Under the pieces are notes generated by a model, which was given only the letters and a program-made list of their open reading frames with translations, had not been told where the DNA came from and ran no database searches. DNA of 64,000 nt. It comes from Blepharisma stoltei. Its lineage: Eukaryota; Ciliophora; Heterotrichea; Heterotrichida; Blepharismidae. A program made the position numbers and the translations under genes. The DNA lies in assembly GCA_914767885.1 (NCBI GenBank), contig CAJZBQ010000036.1, forward strand, positions 682,001 through 746,000. The letters are read 5' to 3'. This document shows, piece after piece, positions 31,608 through 42,202 of the stretch. Position 1 is the first letter of the stretch. The number at the start of each line of letters is the position of its first letter.

Positions 31608-32783
31608 ATGGAGCAGTCCAAAGCATTGGCGAAGCATGCAAAGTCCCAGCGGAAAATAGACGATGATGTCAAGCCAATCATCATAAATGTATTTTATGTG
31701 CTTTTGGTAGTCATCACTTTAGGAGCTTTTATGGGATATGCAATTAATGCAATTTATACAAATCCAAAGTCTCTTATGAAAGACTGGGGTATAAGCTCAC
31801 TAACAGGACCAAAATGATATATGCAAAATTGTTTTGTATTTATGTGAATCTTTAAATATAATTAACATATGGCGCCTCAGCTCGTGCATTTCCTCTGGCC
31901 ATGAAGCTTCAATCATATATTTTAATTATATCCATCAATGTTTTGCTAACTCTGAAATGGACAACAATACTTGGTAAGTACTAGTCCACTTAGAGCTGGA
32001 TTTCACCTCAAGGGAAAGAGGAACTTGGAGTTGGGAAAAGGGGAAACCCAGAAAAGCCTTCTAGCTTTACCTGTTAACTCCCTCACATGAAGCCAGGAGT
32101 TTCTGGGGCTACATGTTTTAACTTTTGCCGACTGTCAGTTAGAAACTCATTTTTGGGATTTTCTGCGCAGGCAACCCATTTCACTCTTCATTAGACGCAA
32201 ACCTCAAACGGAGAGGAGCTATAGAACTTGCCCGAGGATGGCGCAAAATAGCGCCATTTCTCGGCAAGTTCTATAATCCCAGGTGGGGTGACGGCATTCT
32301 ACCCCAAGCAAGGAGAAGACGCGCACCCGCTGGTGCTACCGGTCTCGATAATCTAACTTAATGTAAATCTTTAAATTAGTATCAGTTGTTTATATATTGT
32401 CAAAAAACTCAAAGTTATCAGAAGAGTTTGTTTTGGCTTTAAGAGATATTGGAATTACTGTTGCATTCGTATTGGAATACTATATTTCTCTGGAAATTTA
32501 TTATTTTTCAGATCGTTCTTTTAAGTTATCTGGCCATGCACTGGCATTAAGTACAATGACCTGCATGATTTTGATTGAGTGCCAAAGAAATGCTAGTATC
32601 ACAAATAACAAAATTTGGCAGAATTTTGGAAAATTCATGCTAATATTTCATTGCTATATTTTGTCATGGACTAGTTTTGCATATCATACCTATCTTGAAC
32701 TTTTTTCAGGGCTTACTATTGGAATTTTAACCATTTGACTATTCCACTTACTTGCTAATAAACTAATAACAAAGAATAAATAA
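31608..32783 (+). CDS. PAP2-like multispan membrane protein, interrupted by R9
   Basis: Deleting R9 with one TSD copy gives 218 aa from MEQSKALAKHAKSQRK through a TGA-encoded Trp at 31815-31817 (TGPKWYMQN) into LVSVVYILSKNSKLSEEF and on to TAA at 32783. Alternatively translation starts at the ATG at 31842 inside the TSD, making the 69-residue upstream ORF a separate gene. There are at least four membrane spans. SFKLSGHALALSTM and, later, TSFAYHTYLELFSGLTIG resemble the SGH and SR-H-D motifs of PAP2-type phosphatases, as in dolichyldiphosphatase or sphingolipid enzymes. An expected upstream K-R-P motif is not clear, so the enzymatic call is tentative. Confidence 0.5.
31858..32360 (+). mobile_element. 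Retroposon-like insertion R9
   Basis: About 503 bp between ATGTGAATCTTTAAAT (31842-31857) and ATGTAAATCTTTAAAT (32361-32376), one mismatch. The head ACATATGGCGCC resembles R10; the block GGAACTTGGAGTTGGGAAAA is shared with R7 and R14. It contains the 32220-32275 hairpin. Confidence 0.8.
32220..32275. repeat. Hairpin-forming inverted repeat in R9
   Basis: Arms of about 25 bp, TATAGAACTTGCC..GAGGATGGCGC and its near-complement, around the loop AAAATA. Same ATGGCGC/GCGCCAT apex as the hairpin at 58879-58929. Confidence 0.85.
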
Positions 32784-32849
32784 CTTATTTTAGGCTGCAA
32801 AGCAATAATTAAAACTTTAAATTAACCCTCTTTAATAGTAAAAATATAA

Positions 32850-33705
32850 ATGCAAGAAGATGAAAATACGTCAATTAACAAAGATAGCAATCTGTCAGGA
32901 TCCTTCGACAAGCCCTTATCTGCAGACTTAAAATCTCCCCCTTTCCCTCTAATGAGCTTCCTAATGGTGCTGTTTTTTGCAATTTGCAGCATTGCATCCA
33001 TGCTGACTGGATTTTATGTAAAAAACTCTTATAGAAGTATAGCAAAAGCGGTTCCACTTTGGCTTCTCGGTGGATTTTTCTTTTTGCTTTTCCTAACAGC
33101 TTCTTTATGCTATGCTTCAAAAATTCAGCGTCGACAAAGACGAGGAGTTGAAATTTATGCAAAAGTTAGATAGGCATAATATGGCGACCGAGCAGTTCTC
33201 TCACGCATGCATCTCCGGGCATGGTTTTTGGAGCTGTGAGCTAGCCCAAAAGTGCTAGGAGCCTCGAAGTGAGAGGCCCGAACATGAAGGTACTTGCTTG
33301 TGACTTGATCCAATATGCAGTTACTTATGTCTCCTTTTCCAGGCAATGTCTGGCTACCTGCTCAAGCTACTGATGTGACTCGCCCAAAATTGCGGAAGCG
33401 ATTGAGTATTTTTCTATATGATAACGGCGAGTTAGACGACTATTTACAGTCCCTCCACTTAAAAGTGCCTAAAAATTGGGCGATCTCGTCAGGAGCTAAG
33501 GCAGGAATGGCTTAACTATGGGGGAAGGGACTGAGTTGGAAACGGTGATGCCCAACCAAGGTTCATACCAGCAGGGCATGCCACTACTAAGAAGCAGAGT
33601 TTCTGCCTGGGCTTAGAGGTGCGAGATTCTGAGTCACTTTACTTTGCTTGTGCTAACCTGATCTAAATTTATGCAAAAGTTAACACTGATGAAGCAAATA
33701 ATTAA
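32850..33705 (+). CDS. TMEM230/134-like double-span membrane protein
   Basis: 113 aa after repair. The cytosolic N-terminus is polar with SPPFPLMS; the two spans are FLMVLFFAICSIASMLTGFYV and PLWLLGGFFFLLFLTASLCYA (both with small-residue packing), and the basic C-terminus is ASKIQRRQRRGVEIYAKV. This matches the DUF872 family (TMEM230/TMEM134), associated with secretory and recycling vesicles. In the germline copy R10 sits in the last exon: the ORF ends at TAG after KVR, while deletion with one TSD copy ends VNTDEANN-TAA. The family call rests on topology and the PLWLLGGFFFL-YASK signature. Confidence 0.6.
33169..33664 (+). mobile_element. Retroposon R10 (family B relative) in a terminal exon
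   Basis: 496 bp with the perfect 18-bp TSD AAATTTATGCAAAAGTTA (33151-33168, 33665-33682). The interior CCGGGCATGGTTTTTGGAGC and CCTCGAAGTGAGAGGCC blocks are the reverse complement of blocks in R4. Head ATAATATGGCGACCGAGC. Confidence 0.9.
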
Positions 33706-33747
33706 TTTTACTGAATAATGAGACTCTGCAAATAATAATTATTTTTG

Positions 33748-35214
33748 TTATTCTCTTCGGCTAGCAAACTCGACAAGGTATTTTGGGAGCACTTGTGCGG
33801 ATGTGAAAAATACTTGAATATCATCATACCGAGTCCCAGGACTTCTGCAGAGATGAGAATGGTGGGTAGCTCTCATCAATTCTTCTGGGCTGTTTACTTT
33901 ATTGCCATTTTTCCCAGGCAATGCTTTGCATATCATCATCCAGTTGCCTTCTTTTGCGTAATTAAGTGAAAAATCTGGAGTAGTTGCTGTATATACTCCA
34001 AAACCATGTGCTACACCGTTAACTGCGTTAAAGCCAGGATCAATTCCACCAATTTTGAACCCTCCTCTGCATATTTTTTCGTAATTTTCATATTTCGAGG
34101 CATGAAAAACATACTTTTCTTTGCTTCAGTCCTCCCCTTCTTTTTTCCCTTCTTCTATGAGCTGTTTCCTTCTTTGCTCAAATATTTCCTCAAGCTTTCG
34201 GTTGACTATTAGTTTTACTGATTTAACTAGTATATCATCCTGCTTTATAAACTGGTCAAATGAGTATTTCGCATTGATATATTCTTCTTCATTTATTGTC
34301 CTTGGATACCCGTGCTTAGGAGGTTCAAGATCCACAAAAAGAGCATCAGTATTTAGAACTTCTATTTGGTTATAGCAAGAAGTTCCATCATGAGCTGCTT
34401 TTGTGCATCGAGTACAAATAATGATACCACAATATTTGCAAGTTTCTTTGAATTCGCGCACATCTAATTCTAGTCTGCGATTGCATTGAGGATTAGGGCA
34501 CACAGATAAGCGCATGTTTGGGATTGTAAGTTTATTCCAAACTAAACTAATAAGATCTTCATTCGGCTCTAGAAGCTTTTTAATAGTGTCATGGAAAAGC
34601 TTCCTATTGCAGCCTTGAATCAGACACTTAAATTTTTCTTCACTTTTGTGCACATCAGTAATATAGTCAGCAACACACTGAAGGCAGAGTTTGTGGCCAT
34701 TTACGCAGGCTGTTTGGCATGGGAATTGTCTTAAGCTGCATTTTGCGCATTGATCATATAAATCAGTTTTAGTTTCTTCTTCATTTATAGTTAAAGCTCT
34801 CTCTAATTGCTCATAGGCATCATTACCAAGTATATGACGAATATATTCTAATTGTAAGTTTTGGTCAAAAAGTTGTGAATGAGGGATATGCTGATTGATG
34901 CAAGCAATGCATTCAAATCTCTGCATGAAACCCTTTTTTTGTATAAGAGGATATAGGTAGCTTCTCAGACATTCAATACAAGATCTATGACCTCTCGAGC
35001 ACATAAAGGATGCGTAAAGATCGTTCTTGGAAAATTCATTATTCATTCCTTGGTAAAGATAGAAATGTGAGGAGCATCTCACTTTATCTGTCGGAGTTAT
35101 AGTCACATTGACACGATAGCGGATAATGTCAGCAATTACTCGTCGGATTGATGTGAAGTCCTTTTGATTGATGCATTCTTGAAGCTCAGCGACTAAGGCT
35201 TCTCTACTTATCAT
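33748..35214 (-). CDS. RBR-type RING protein fused to a PARP-like domain
   Basis: 488 aa with one TGA read as Trp (GEDWSKEK, about 34127). Residues about 45-280 contain successive Cys/His clusters: FMCSRGHRSCIEC (first RING-like), CAKCSLRQFPCQTACVNGHK then LCLQC, and CPNPQCNRRL, CKYCGIIICTRCTKAAHDG (an IBR/RING2-like unit with the expected CxxCG-CxxC pattern). Residues about 365-488 resemble a PARP catalytic fold: YVFHASKYENYEKICRGGFK (His), GVAHGFGVYTATTPDFSLNYA (Tyr of GxY), MMICKALPGK, and PKYLVEFA. The family's Glu may be the E in LVEF. Likely a ubiquitin ligase coupled to ADP-ribosylation; activity of either part is unproven. Confidence 0.72.
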
Positions 35215-35294
35215 ATTAAAATTTTTGTAGCATTATGAAATTATATAATATTGCTTGTGATATGATTTATTAGAATAAAATAATTTATAAGCTT

Positions 35295-35665
35295 TATCTT
35301 GAATAGCCCAATAAGGTGCTGTCCTAGGCTAGCTGGAGAAGTTTTGTCACACGAACGCCTGCATTACTATCTTTATTGGAGAGATAAGTATTGAGACTGA
35401 GGTGCAAACCCTTCCAATCTCCAAAATTTGAAAGGAATGCGATACTGAGAAGTTGCTGAATTTTGATTTCTTACCAAAATTTATAAATAGCTTATTTTGG
35501 CCTGTCAAAATGTTTAATGAGCCATTCCTTTCAAACTCTGTTGACTGGAAGAGCCAATATTTCAATCTCTACTTATCTCTCCAATAAAGATAGAATGAGG
35601 CGTTCGTGTGACAAAACTTCTCCGGTCTAGCCTAGGACAACGCCTTATCGGGCTATTCAAGAGAA
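35295..35665. mobile_element. M5-family MITE with long inverted repeats
   Basis: About 365 bp with TIRs of roughly 95 bp. Left arm from CTTGAATAGCCCAATAAGG through GGAGAAGTTTTGTCACACG to TCTTTATTGGAGAGATAAG; right arm is the near reverse complement ending CGGGCTATTCAAG. The central 170 bp is also partly self-complementary (TTTGAAAGGAATG / CATTCCTTTCAAA). Intergenic. Confidence 0.9.
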
Positions 35666-35908
35666 AAACCTATAGATCGATTGTAATATTTTTATTTACT
35701 TTTCAACGCAACATTGCTAATAAAAATAAATAATTTTATTCTTGCATCATTTTCATTATTAGCCTAAGGTAGCGCATTCTTATACTTAATAGCATATAAT
35801 AAAATCATTTAATATCATATCAGGAAAATTATATTCAATTAAATTTTATTCAGAATTCGTCATATTTTCTCTCCTCTACTATTAGTATTACTACTTCAAT
35901 AACTCAGT

Positions 35909-36934
35909 ATGGACAACTCCCACATTATCAACCTTACAGAACCCTTGCACGAGTCCATTACTGGCCTTGATCATCTCGGTAAAAAAGTCAGAATCCTCAC
36001 TTTAAACTGTTTTCTGCGTCCTCCACCCATAAAAAACAATAAATGTGACTATAAAGACGAGAGAGCAAAATTCATAATAGAAAATATCCTGAGCAACTAT
36101 GATATCATTTGCTTCCAAGAAGTATTTGGCGCTTTAAGCAGCCGGAAAAGCAGAATTATCAAAGCAGCTGTGAAGCTAGGATTTGTTTATTATGAGCAAG
36201 CACCAGCCCCTGGATTCTGAAGTACACAATTTATTGATGGAGGGCTAGTTATCCTCAGCAGGTTTCCTATATTACGAACCGATTTTCAAGCCTTTAAGAA
36301 TGGAGTTGTGCCAGATCTTTTTTCAATGAAAGGAATACTTTATTGTAAACTAGAAATCCATGGAGAGCCAGTCCACTTGTTTACAGCTCATCTCCAAGCT
36401 TCTTATCCTACTACAAATCAAAGAACCTTCTTGCATTATCGACAAGTTAGAAGACACCAAATGAAAATCATGGAAGAATTTATTGCAAAAAATTCGAAAG
36501 CAAAAGAGTTGACTCTGGTGTTAGGCGACATGAATGTTGATGGAAAAGAAAGACAAAAGCAGCCTTTATTTCATAATATTGAATGTCAGGATGACTATGA
36601 AGTGCTTATAAGCCACTTATGTGGAGGGAATTTAGGGAATATTTTGGATGTTGTTAGAAGTAAGTATGGGTATTCACCAGCTACTTATGGGGTGAAGCTG
36701 CCTAATGGAGAGCCTGAGGAAACTGTTTTATCACATAGAAATGAAAATACAAGGGATACTTCAATTGATCATATTTTTGCTATGAATTTGAACGAGTCGG
36801 TATGAGTTATTTAGAAATTTGCAATTGAGAATAGTGATACTCGTGTAGAGCCATTCTACGTGAAAGGGATGCCTTTTAATAGGGTTAGTGATCATTATGG
36901 AGTGCAAACATCTTTTTATCTCAAATCTACGTAA
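35909..36934 (+). CDS. Neutral-sphingomyelinase-like phosphodiesterase
   Basis: 336 aa after one 15-nt intron. Endonuclease/exonuclease/phosphatase fold with family motifs in order: VRILTLNCFLRPPP (metal-binding Asn), YDIICFQEVFG (catalytic Glu), GLVILSRFPI, VHLFTAHLQASYPTT, VLGDMNVDG (Asp/Asn), TSIDHIFAMN, and RVSDHYGVQTSF (catalytic Asp-His). TGA is Trp in APGFWSTQFIDGG. Neutral sphingomyelinases cleave sphingomyelin to ceramide and phosphocholine; related enzymes act on other phospholipids, so the substrate is inferred. There is no membrane span, so the enzyme may be soluble or peripheral. Confidence 0.85.
36800..36814 (+). other. 15-nt intron in the sphingomyelinase-like gene
   Basis: GTATGAGTTATTTAG. 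Removal joins NLNES to KFAIENSDTR; retained it gives an in-frame TAG before the catalytic SDHYG. Confidence 0.92.
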
Positions 36935-37567
36935 TAAACAGCATAAATTTTTTCTAATAATGCACTGCTAGTTACTAATATAAACGTTGAGCTAACAAAT
37001 TTTTAAATATATGAACGAAAATTGCTGAATATTATACAGTTGCAAGAAAATTAGCTTTATGAAAGAATTTGAGAGAGATATAAAGAAAGTATAATTAATT
37101 CGTTAATTGAACCTTACACTTACACTTAGTTAGATTGTAGAAAAGCTCCTTGTCAGGATCAGAAGATCCTTATTCCCTTCAATAACGCTTTGTTTGCCTG
37201 CTTCACCGACAATCGTCTCACGGCCTTCAAAGTCTTGCTCCTACCAGACATGGGCCAGTACAGTCTCCCTTGTAGTCGGAAAGTTTAGGTACACCAACGA
37301 GGTTTGGCTTCAACAAATTCGAAAAACAAAATTTCTGATCACCTGCCAGCCAAGTTGAAAATTCGTAGTCCAGGACTTGCAATCTCTAATCATTCAATTT
37401 CAATATTCTCTTGATGTATTGACTTAATAAGCTTGCTGTATCTTATCATCTTTTTGAATAGGCTTATTATCTGATCTAAAATATAAAGCCAAATGGTACT
37501 AAACATTCTCATAAAGGCGAGTAATGATAAAAATTTGATACAATTTAAAATATAATCTTTATCATAA
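36935..37567. other. Intergenic spacer with a GC-rich repeat-like fragment
   Basis: Positions about 37145-37385 are clearly more GC-rich than the flanks, as in the R elements, but I find no TSD and no close match to the other copies. The rest is AT-rich and empty. Confidence 0.35.
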
Positions 37568-37879
37568 ATGGCTCTAAGCTCAATTGGTAAAGCCTTTTCC
37601 CCAAATCCTAGGATTGAAAAAGATGAGCTGATGGACTATTTACACTGGGTAAAACAAGCTTTAGGACTAATTTTTGGAATTATTGTGGGAAGTGCAAAAT
37701 ATACAGGATTTCCAGTAATAGTAATATTTGCAATTGCTTTAAGTGCAGTTTCACTGTTTTATGCTTGGAAAATCATAGGCACTGAAGAAATCGAAGCTTG
37801 GGATATTGTTTCAGAAGCGTTTGGGCCAGGATTTTTCAGTTTTATACTTGCATGGATATTAGGGTACACATTTCTTTAG
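37568..37879 (+). CDS. Rab5-interacting-protein family (RAB5IF/EMC6-like) membrane protein
   Basis: 103 aa with a polar N-terminus (SPNPRIEKDELMDYLHWVKQ) and hydrophobic segments ALGLIFGIIVGSAKYTGFP, VIVIFAIALSAVSLFYAW and FFSFILAWILGYTFL. The DYLHWVKQALGLIFGIIVG start and the EIEAWDIVSEAFGPGFFSFI turn fit the Rab5ip family (RAB5IF/OPTI and EMC6). Members insert or protect membrane proteins in the ER. Intact, no intron. Confidence 0.75.
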   Translation: MALSSIGKAFSPNPRIEKDELMDYLHWVKQALGLIFGIIVGSAKYTGFPVIVIFAIALSAVSLFYAWKIIGTEEIEAWDIVSEAFGPGFFSFILAWILGYTFL

Positions 37880-38042
37880 CAGCTAAATATTATTAAATTT
37901 CTTTTCAAGTTAAGGTAATTTTGAGACTCTTATGAAGTATTTAAGTGCTTTTAATATAGAAATTCTCTAAGGCCAATACTGCTTATTTTAGGATTACAGA
38001 GATTAAAAGAAAAAATTTATTGTCTCAGTCATTAGAATTCTT

Positions 38043-38419
38043 TACTCCCCCCCTTCCGTGAGTGAATAAAAAAATTTTGTTCACTCACGGAGGGGGTTAA
38101 TTTTTTTTTGAAAATAATTTATATATAAATTTTATAAAAATTTTTTTTTTTCGAAATTAAAAAAATCCTAATTCGCAAAAATTGGACAGCAAAATATTAA
38201 CTCAATTTGCAAAATTATGTTTTTAAAAAGCAATTCGTTTAAAATTAAACAGAATTGGCTATAGATTTCATTATACTAATCATCATTTATATATCAAATT
38301 TTTTTTCCATAAAAAATTTTTCTATTAAAACAATTTTTGTTCACTCGCGGAGGGTGAGTTTTTGGGCAAAAAATAGCGATTTTTCTAATGGGTTTCTTCA
38401 CTCACGGAGGGGGGAGTTA
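38043..38419. mobile_element. M1 MITE, well preserved, intergenic
   Basis: 377 bp between TA 38043-38044 and TA 38418-38419. Left end is a near-perfect hairpin of the TIR (CTTCCGTGAGTGAAT / TTCACTCACGGAGG); the inner copy CTCGCGGAGGGTG and right end CTCACGGAGGGGGGAGTT are intact. Confidence 0.92.
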
Positions 38420-38469
38420 GCAGCTATTTCCACTCCATGCTTGATTTAAGAAATTATTTTTCAATTAAA

Positions 38470-38700
38470 ACATTTTGCTTTATAAATTATGCTTTCCTTC
38501 CTCTGTGAGCCCAAATTTTGCTTTCTGCGAAGGTGTTAATCTCTAAAAATTATGAAAATATAATGCTTTTTCCCCAATCACAGAAGAAGATTCAGAAATA
38601 AATAAAGTAATTTCAATGTTTATAGTTGTATGAATCTAAGGAAGATACCTCAAATAAATAATGCCTTAAAAAATGGATCTTATACATAAAAATAATTATA
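38470..38700. repeat. Degenerate M1 remnants
   Basis: TTCCTTCCTCTGTGAGCCC followed by TTTCTGCGAAGGTGTTAA looks like a decayed TIR hairpin. A second weak copy (TTTTTCCCCAATCACAGAAG) follows. No gene. Confidence 0.45.
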
Positions 38701-38721
38701 CCAATCAATTAATTATTAGTA

Positions 38722-39025
38722 ACACAATTAAAAATGGAGCGCATGAATTAGGGACCTTGCTCCCTAAGGTCATCCTAGTGAGGGAAGTTCAGACTTTCTG
38801 AAGGATATTGGCGCAGGAACTGCTTCGGCAGTTCCATGTGAACTTGAATCAACTTCAAGAAGTGAAGAGAGACTCGTCTAGGTCATAGGCTACTGTAGCG
38901 GTTCGACGGTTAGGCCGATTCCACCTACCAGTGATGGAATTCAGGAGGGATGGGCTTGTATTGTTAGATCCTAAGCTAAGTGGGGGTCGACAAAGTGCTA
39001 TCGTAATCTTAAATCTTAAATCTTA
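38722..39025 (+). mobile_element. Retroposon R11 with (TCTTAAA)n tail, intergenic
   Basis: 304 bp with the TSD AATTATTAGTA (38711-38721, 39026-39036). It ends in three copies of TCTTAAA, a simple-repeat tail. The block GGTTCGACGGTTAGGCC is related in reverse complement to sequence at 58495-58515. A stem around CAGGAACTGC-TTC-GGCAGTTCC is visible. Confidence 0.82.
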
Positions 39026-39079
39026 AATTATTAGTATAAGCTAAATTTATAGTCATATCATTAGCCCATGCTGCATTTA

Positions 39080-39535
39080 AATTAGGCTAGGTTAGGTTAT
39101 TAAGGTAGGTTTGGAGCAGCCACAAAAGACCTCCCATATAAGAGGTTCATCCACTTTTCACTCCAGCCTAGAGGGTCTATCTCCCAATAATGGGTGCTAA
39201 TGCTGGTATCTTCTGCCTAGCTTAAGCCTTGAGTGCGCGACTTAGAGATTTCTGCGGCCTGCTACGAGCGATTGGAATAGCTTGATTTCAAGGATCAGCT
39301 CCTTGGAGTCTATCGGATGTTGAAGTGCCTTCCTTCAACAGCTAGAGGAAAAATTCTAATCCCTGTGCCTAGGCCGAAGTCCCCAGTTTCTCGGTAGAGG
39401 AATGCCCATTGTTCCTCGGATCCAAAAGGATATTTTGAGCATCCCCATTTCCAGCCAGGAAAGCAGCCAAAACCTACCTGGATACACATCTCTTGAGCCT
39501 ACACATGGTTCTTAACTCGGAGCCCGTATTGCATA
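39080..39535 (-). mobile_element. Truncated family B retroposon (R12)
   Basis: Same order of blocks as R3 and R13 (CAAAAGACCTCCCATA, TTTCTGCGGCCTGCTACG, TTTCTCGGTAGAGGAATGCC, CCATTTCCAGCC) but lacking the CGCCATTTTAAT end, so 5'-truncated if the tail is on the left. No TSD identified. Confidence 0.8.
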
Positions 39536-39540
39536 TTGCT

Positions 39541-40496
39541 GTATTAGATATCTTTATAAGTTTAATTACACTTAATCAATAATTTTTCATCTTAAATTTG
39601 TTGGAGCTTATTAGCTCTATAATGGTAATATGATTATAGCATCTCTACTTGCTATATAGATTAAATTTAGCTTTTGAATAAATTTTCTAATAATTTTCTT
39701 AAAAAACTCTTTTTTTTGCTTCATATAAAGTTTAAAAAGCCTATTTATAGTCCATTTATATTTCCTAATACAATTAAACTCTTCATGATACCATTACAAT
39801 ATGAACCAATATCTTTATTTACCCAAAAAAGATCTATAGCTATAGTATAATATTATTTCTTCATTAGGATTTCTTGCTCTTTTTATTCAACTTAACTTAA
39901 TATTCAGCATTCATGCTTTTATCAAAATTTTTGAAATTTGATTTAATAACTTATTTTCAACAGCGAAAAATCAAACATTTTAAATTTAACCTATCTAAGT
40001 CTTAAAATTAGTAAAAATAATGCGTAGATAAAATAAAAAAATTAAATAAAATTTTGCTTCTAATTATATCTTCTAGGCAGAGAAATTTCATACGTGAGAA
40101 CTTTGAGCAACTATCTAATTATCACGACTATTATTTTATATAAAATAATTGGCAAATTGCCAAACAGTTCTCTGAGAGAAGCTTTGAAATCTTCTTACAG
40201 CTTAAAACACAACCTGAGAAAATAAAAATCTTGCATTTGTTTGGACTTTGTAACCTTGACCTAGTAATTAAGACTTCAGGTTTCATATAAATTTTTCTCT
40301 CAAAGTTTAAAATTGCAGGGCTTCAGTCCCATTTTTAGGCTTATCAAATTTAGGACTATCTCTAAAATCATGCTTTTTTTCCTTATCAAAAGGTCTTGAT
40401 AAGTTTGCCCTTTTAATATTAAGTACTAAAAAAGCCTTTTCTCGCCATTTCTTTTACGAAAATTCGGGCAAACTTCGAGACCATATATAATCTTAA
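39541..40496. other. Non-coding AT-rich spac er upstream of the Cys/His-repeat gene
   Basis: Nothing supported in about 950 bp; no MITE core and no TSD-flanked element. Confidence 0.4.
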
Positions 40497-41508
40497 ATGA
40501 AAAGCGATTGCAGTCTATCACAAAAGCAGCCTAATAGGATCCCAAACGTTTTTTCAGGGATGTTTTCTCTCTTACATGAGAGAGAAGAGTTTGTCCAAGG
40601 CACCGAATGCTTTAAGCTACCGAATATTTTTCAAGAGACTCATGCAGACTTGCTTGCAAATATTCCATCTCTTCCAAGCATTGTTTTACCAGATAATCAA
40701 AGGCCAACAAAAATCAATACCGCTTGCCCTCATAAAAACCGAAAACATTATGCGAAGAATATGTGCAATAACTGCTACCATAGACTTGGGAGAGTAAAAG
40801 CAGCTTGGGCGTGCCCTCATATAGATAGAAAACATTACGCCAAAGGGATTAGGATTAGGATTATTAAAGTCAGGCGTTAGCCATATTGGTGACGCAGTCA
40901 CCAAAGACCTTCCGTACGGGAGGTTCATCCGCTTTTCGACTCCAGCCCAGAGGGTCTATCCCTCTTGCGAGTGCCCTTCCGGTACCTTCTGTCTCCTCCT
41001 TGCCTTAAGGCTTCAGTCTTGAGTGGGCGGCTTATGGATTTCTGCGGCCCTGCTACGGGCGATTGGAGTAACTTGGTTCCAGGGATCAACTCCTTGGAGT
41101 CTATCGGGTGTCGAAGTGCCTTTCTTCGACAGCTACAGGAAAAAGACTGTTCCCCTGTGGCCTGGGCCGAAAACCCAGTTTCTCGGTAGAGGAATGCCCA
41201 TGGGTCCTCGGATCCAAAGGACGCTGTCGAGCACCTCCATTTCCAACCACAGGAAAGCAGCCAAAACCTACCCGGATACACACCTCTAGAGCCTACACTA
41301 GATTCTCAGCTCGGAGTCCGTCCCAGTTCGCCGTAGCCATAAGGTCTGGACTACTGCGCCAAGAGAGCAGGCTGACACGTGTCGCCATTTTAATGTATAT
41401 CATTACGCCAAAGGGAAGTGTCAATTTTGTTACATACAGAATTATCACCGTGATAGAGTTTTGAGAGAAGAGAACCAATTTAAGCTTGAGGATTTTAAAT
41501 ATGAGTAA
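40497..41508 (+). CDS. Cys/His zinc-binding repeat protein
   Basis: 147 aa after deleting R13 with one TSD copy. The C-terminal half has two-and-a-half units of a CPH-x-x-RKHYAK-xx-C-xx-CY pattern: CPHKNRKHYAKNMCNNCYHR, CPHIDRKHYAKGKCQFCYIQ and a following NYHRDR. Such repeats, known from ciliate proteins, probably bind zinc; whether they contact DNA or protein is unknown. The N-terminal half is polar. In the germline DNA R13 sits between KHYAKG and the last CxxC. Both copies of the 16-bp TSD encode the same residues, so the repair is unambiguous. Confidence 0.78.
40849..41400 (-). mobile_element. Retroposon R13 (family B reference copy), in an exon
   Basis: 552 bp with the perfect 16-bp TSD CATTACGCCAAAGGGA (40833-40848, 41401-41416). 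On the minus strand it begins ATATACATTAAAATGGCG, has a pol III A-box-like TTGGCGCAGTAGTCC about 35 nt in, and ends in TAATCCTAATCCTAA. The structure is that of a SINE. Confidence 0.93.
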
Positions 41509-41873
41509 TTTATTAATGATAGATATTAAACAATGATAAAATGCTGCTCTACATGTGATTTAAATAATTTTTTGGTTTATTATAAAATAATATATTTTTG
41601 TTACAGGGTTCAATGAAAAGAATAAAATTTTTTCGGTTTTTTAAAAAAATTAAAGAAAATCACTATGTATTCTATAACCCAAAAACTTATCTTAAGCAGC
41701 TGACTATTTTAAATGCATACAGCTTTGCCTCTTCGCGACGGTTTCATTTCTAAATCATTTTATTTAAATATTCAAAAACCTCAAAATTATTCAACTATAT
41801 TCAAAAATTCTAAATATTTTAGCGTAAAAATCTGATTATAAATTGAAAATGTTAATTTTTTCTTACTCCCCCC

Positions 41874-42195
41874 TCCCTGAGTGAGCAAAACCATTGGAAA
41901 AATCCCTATTTTTTGCCAAAAAACGAACCCTCCATGAGTGAACAAAAATTTTTTAATAGAAAATATTTTTTATGAAAAAAATTGATATATAAGTGATAAT
42001 TAGTATAATGAAATCTCGAGCTAATTCTGTTTTAATTTTAAAGAAATTGCGTTTTAAAACATAAATTTTATAAATTAAATTAATATTTGCTTCCCAATTT
42101 TTGCAAATTAGGATTTTTTTAAAATTTCGAAAAAAAATGTTTTTCTATAAAATTTATATATAAATTTTTTTGTTCACTTACGGAGGGGGGAGTTA
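41874..42195. mobile_element. M1 MITE just 3' of the WGR gene
   Basis: TA-flanked; ends CTCCCCCCTCCCTGAGTG and CACTTACGGAGGGGGGAGTT. Begins 7 bp beyond the stop codon of the minus-strand gene, inside its 3' UTR. Confidence 0.92.
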
Positions 42196-42202
42196 AGAGT
42201 AG

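Noticed and set aside
40576-41478. Long ORFs of 118 codons across R13
   Set aside because: They read through the SINE and the TSD in other frames than the Cys/His-repeat protein; low stop density explains them.
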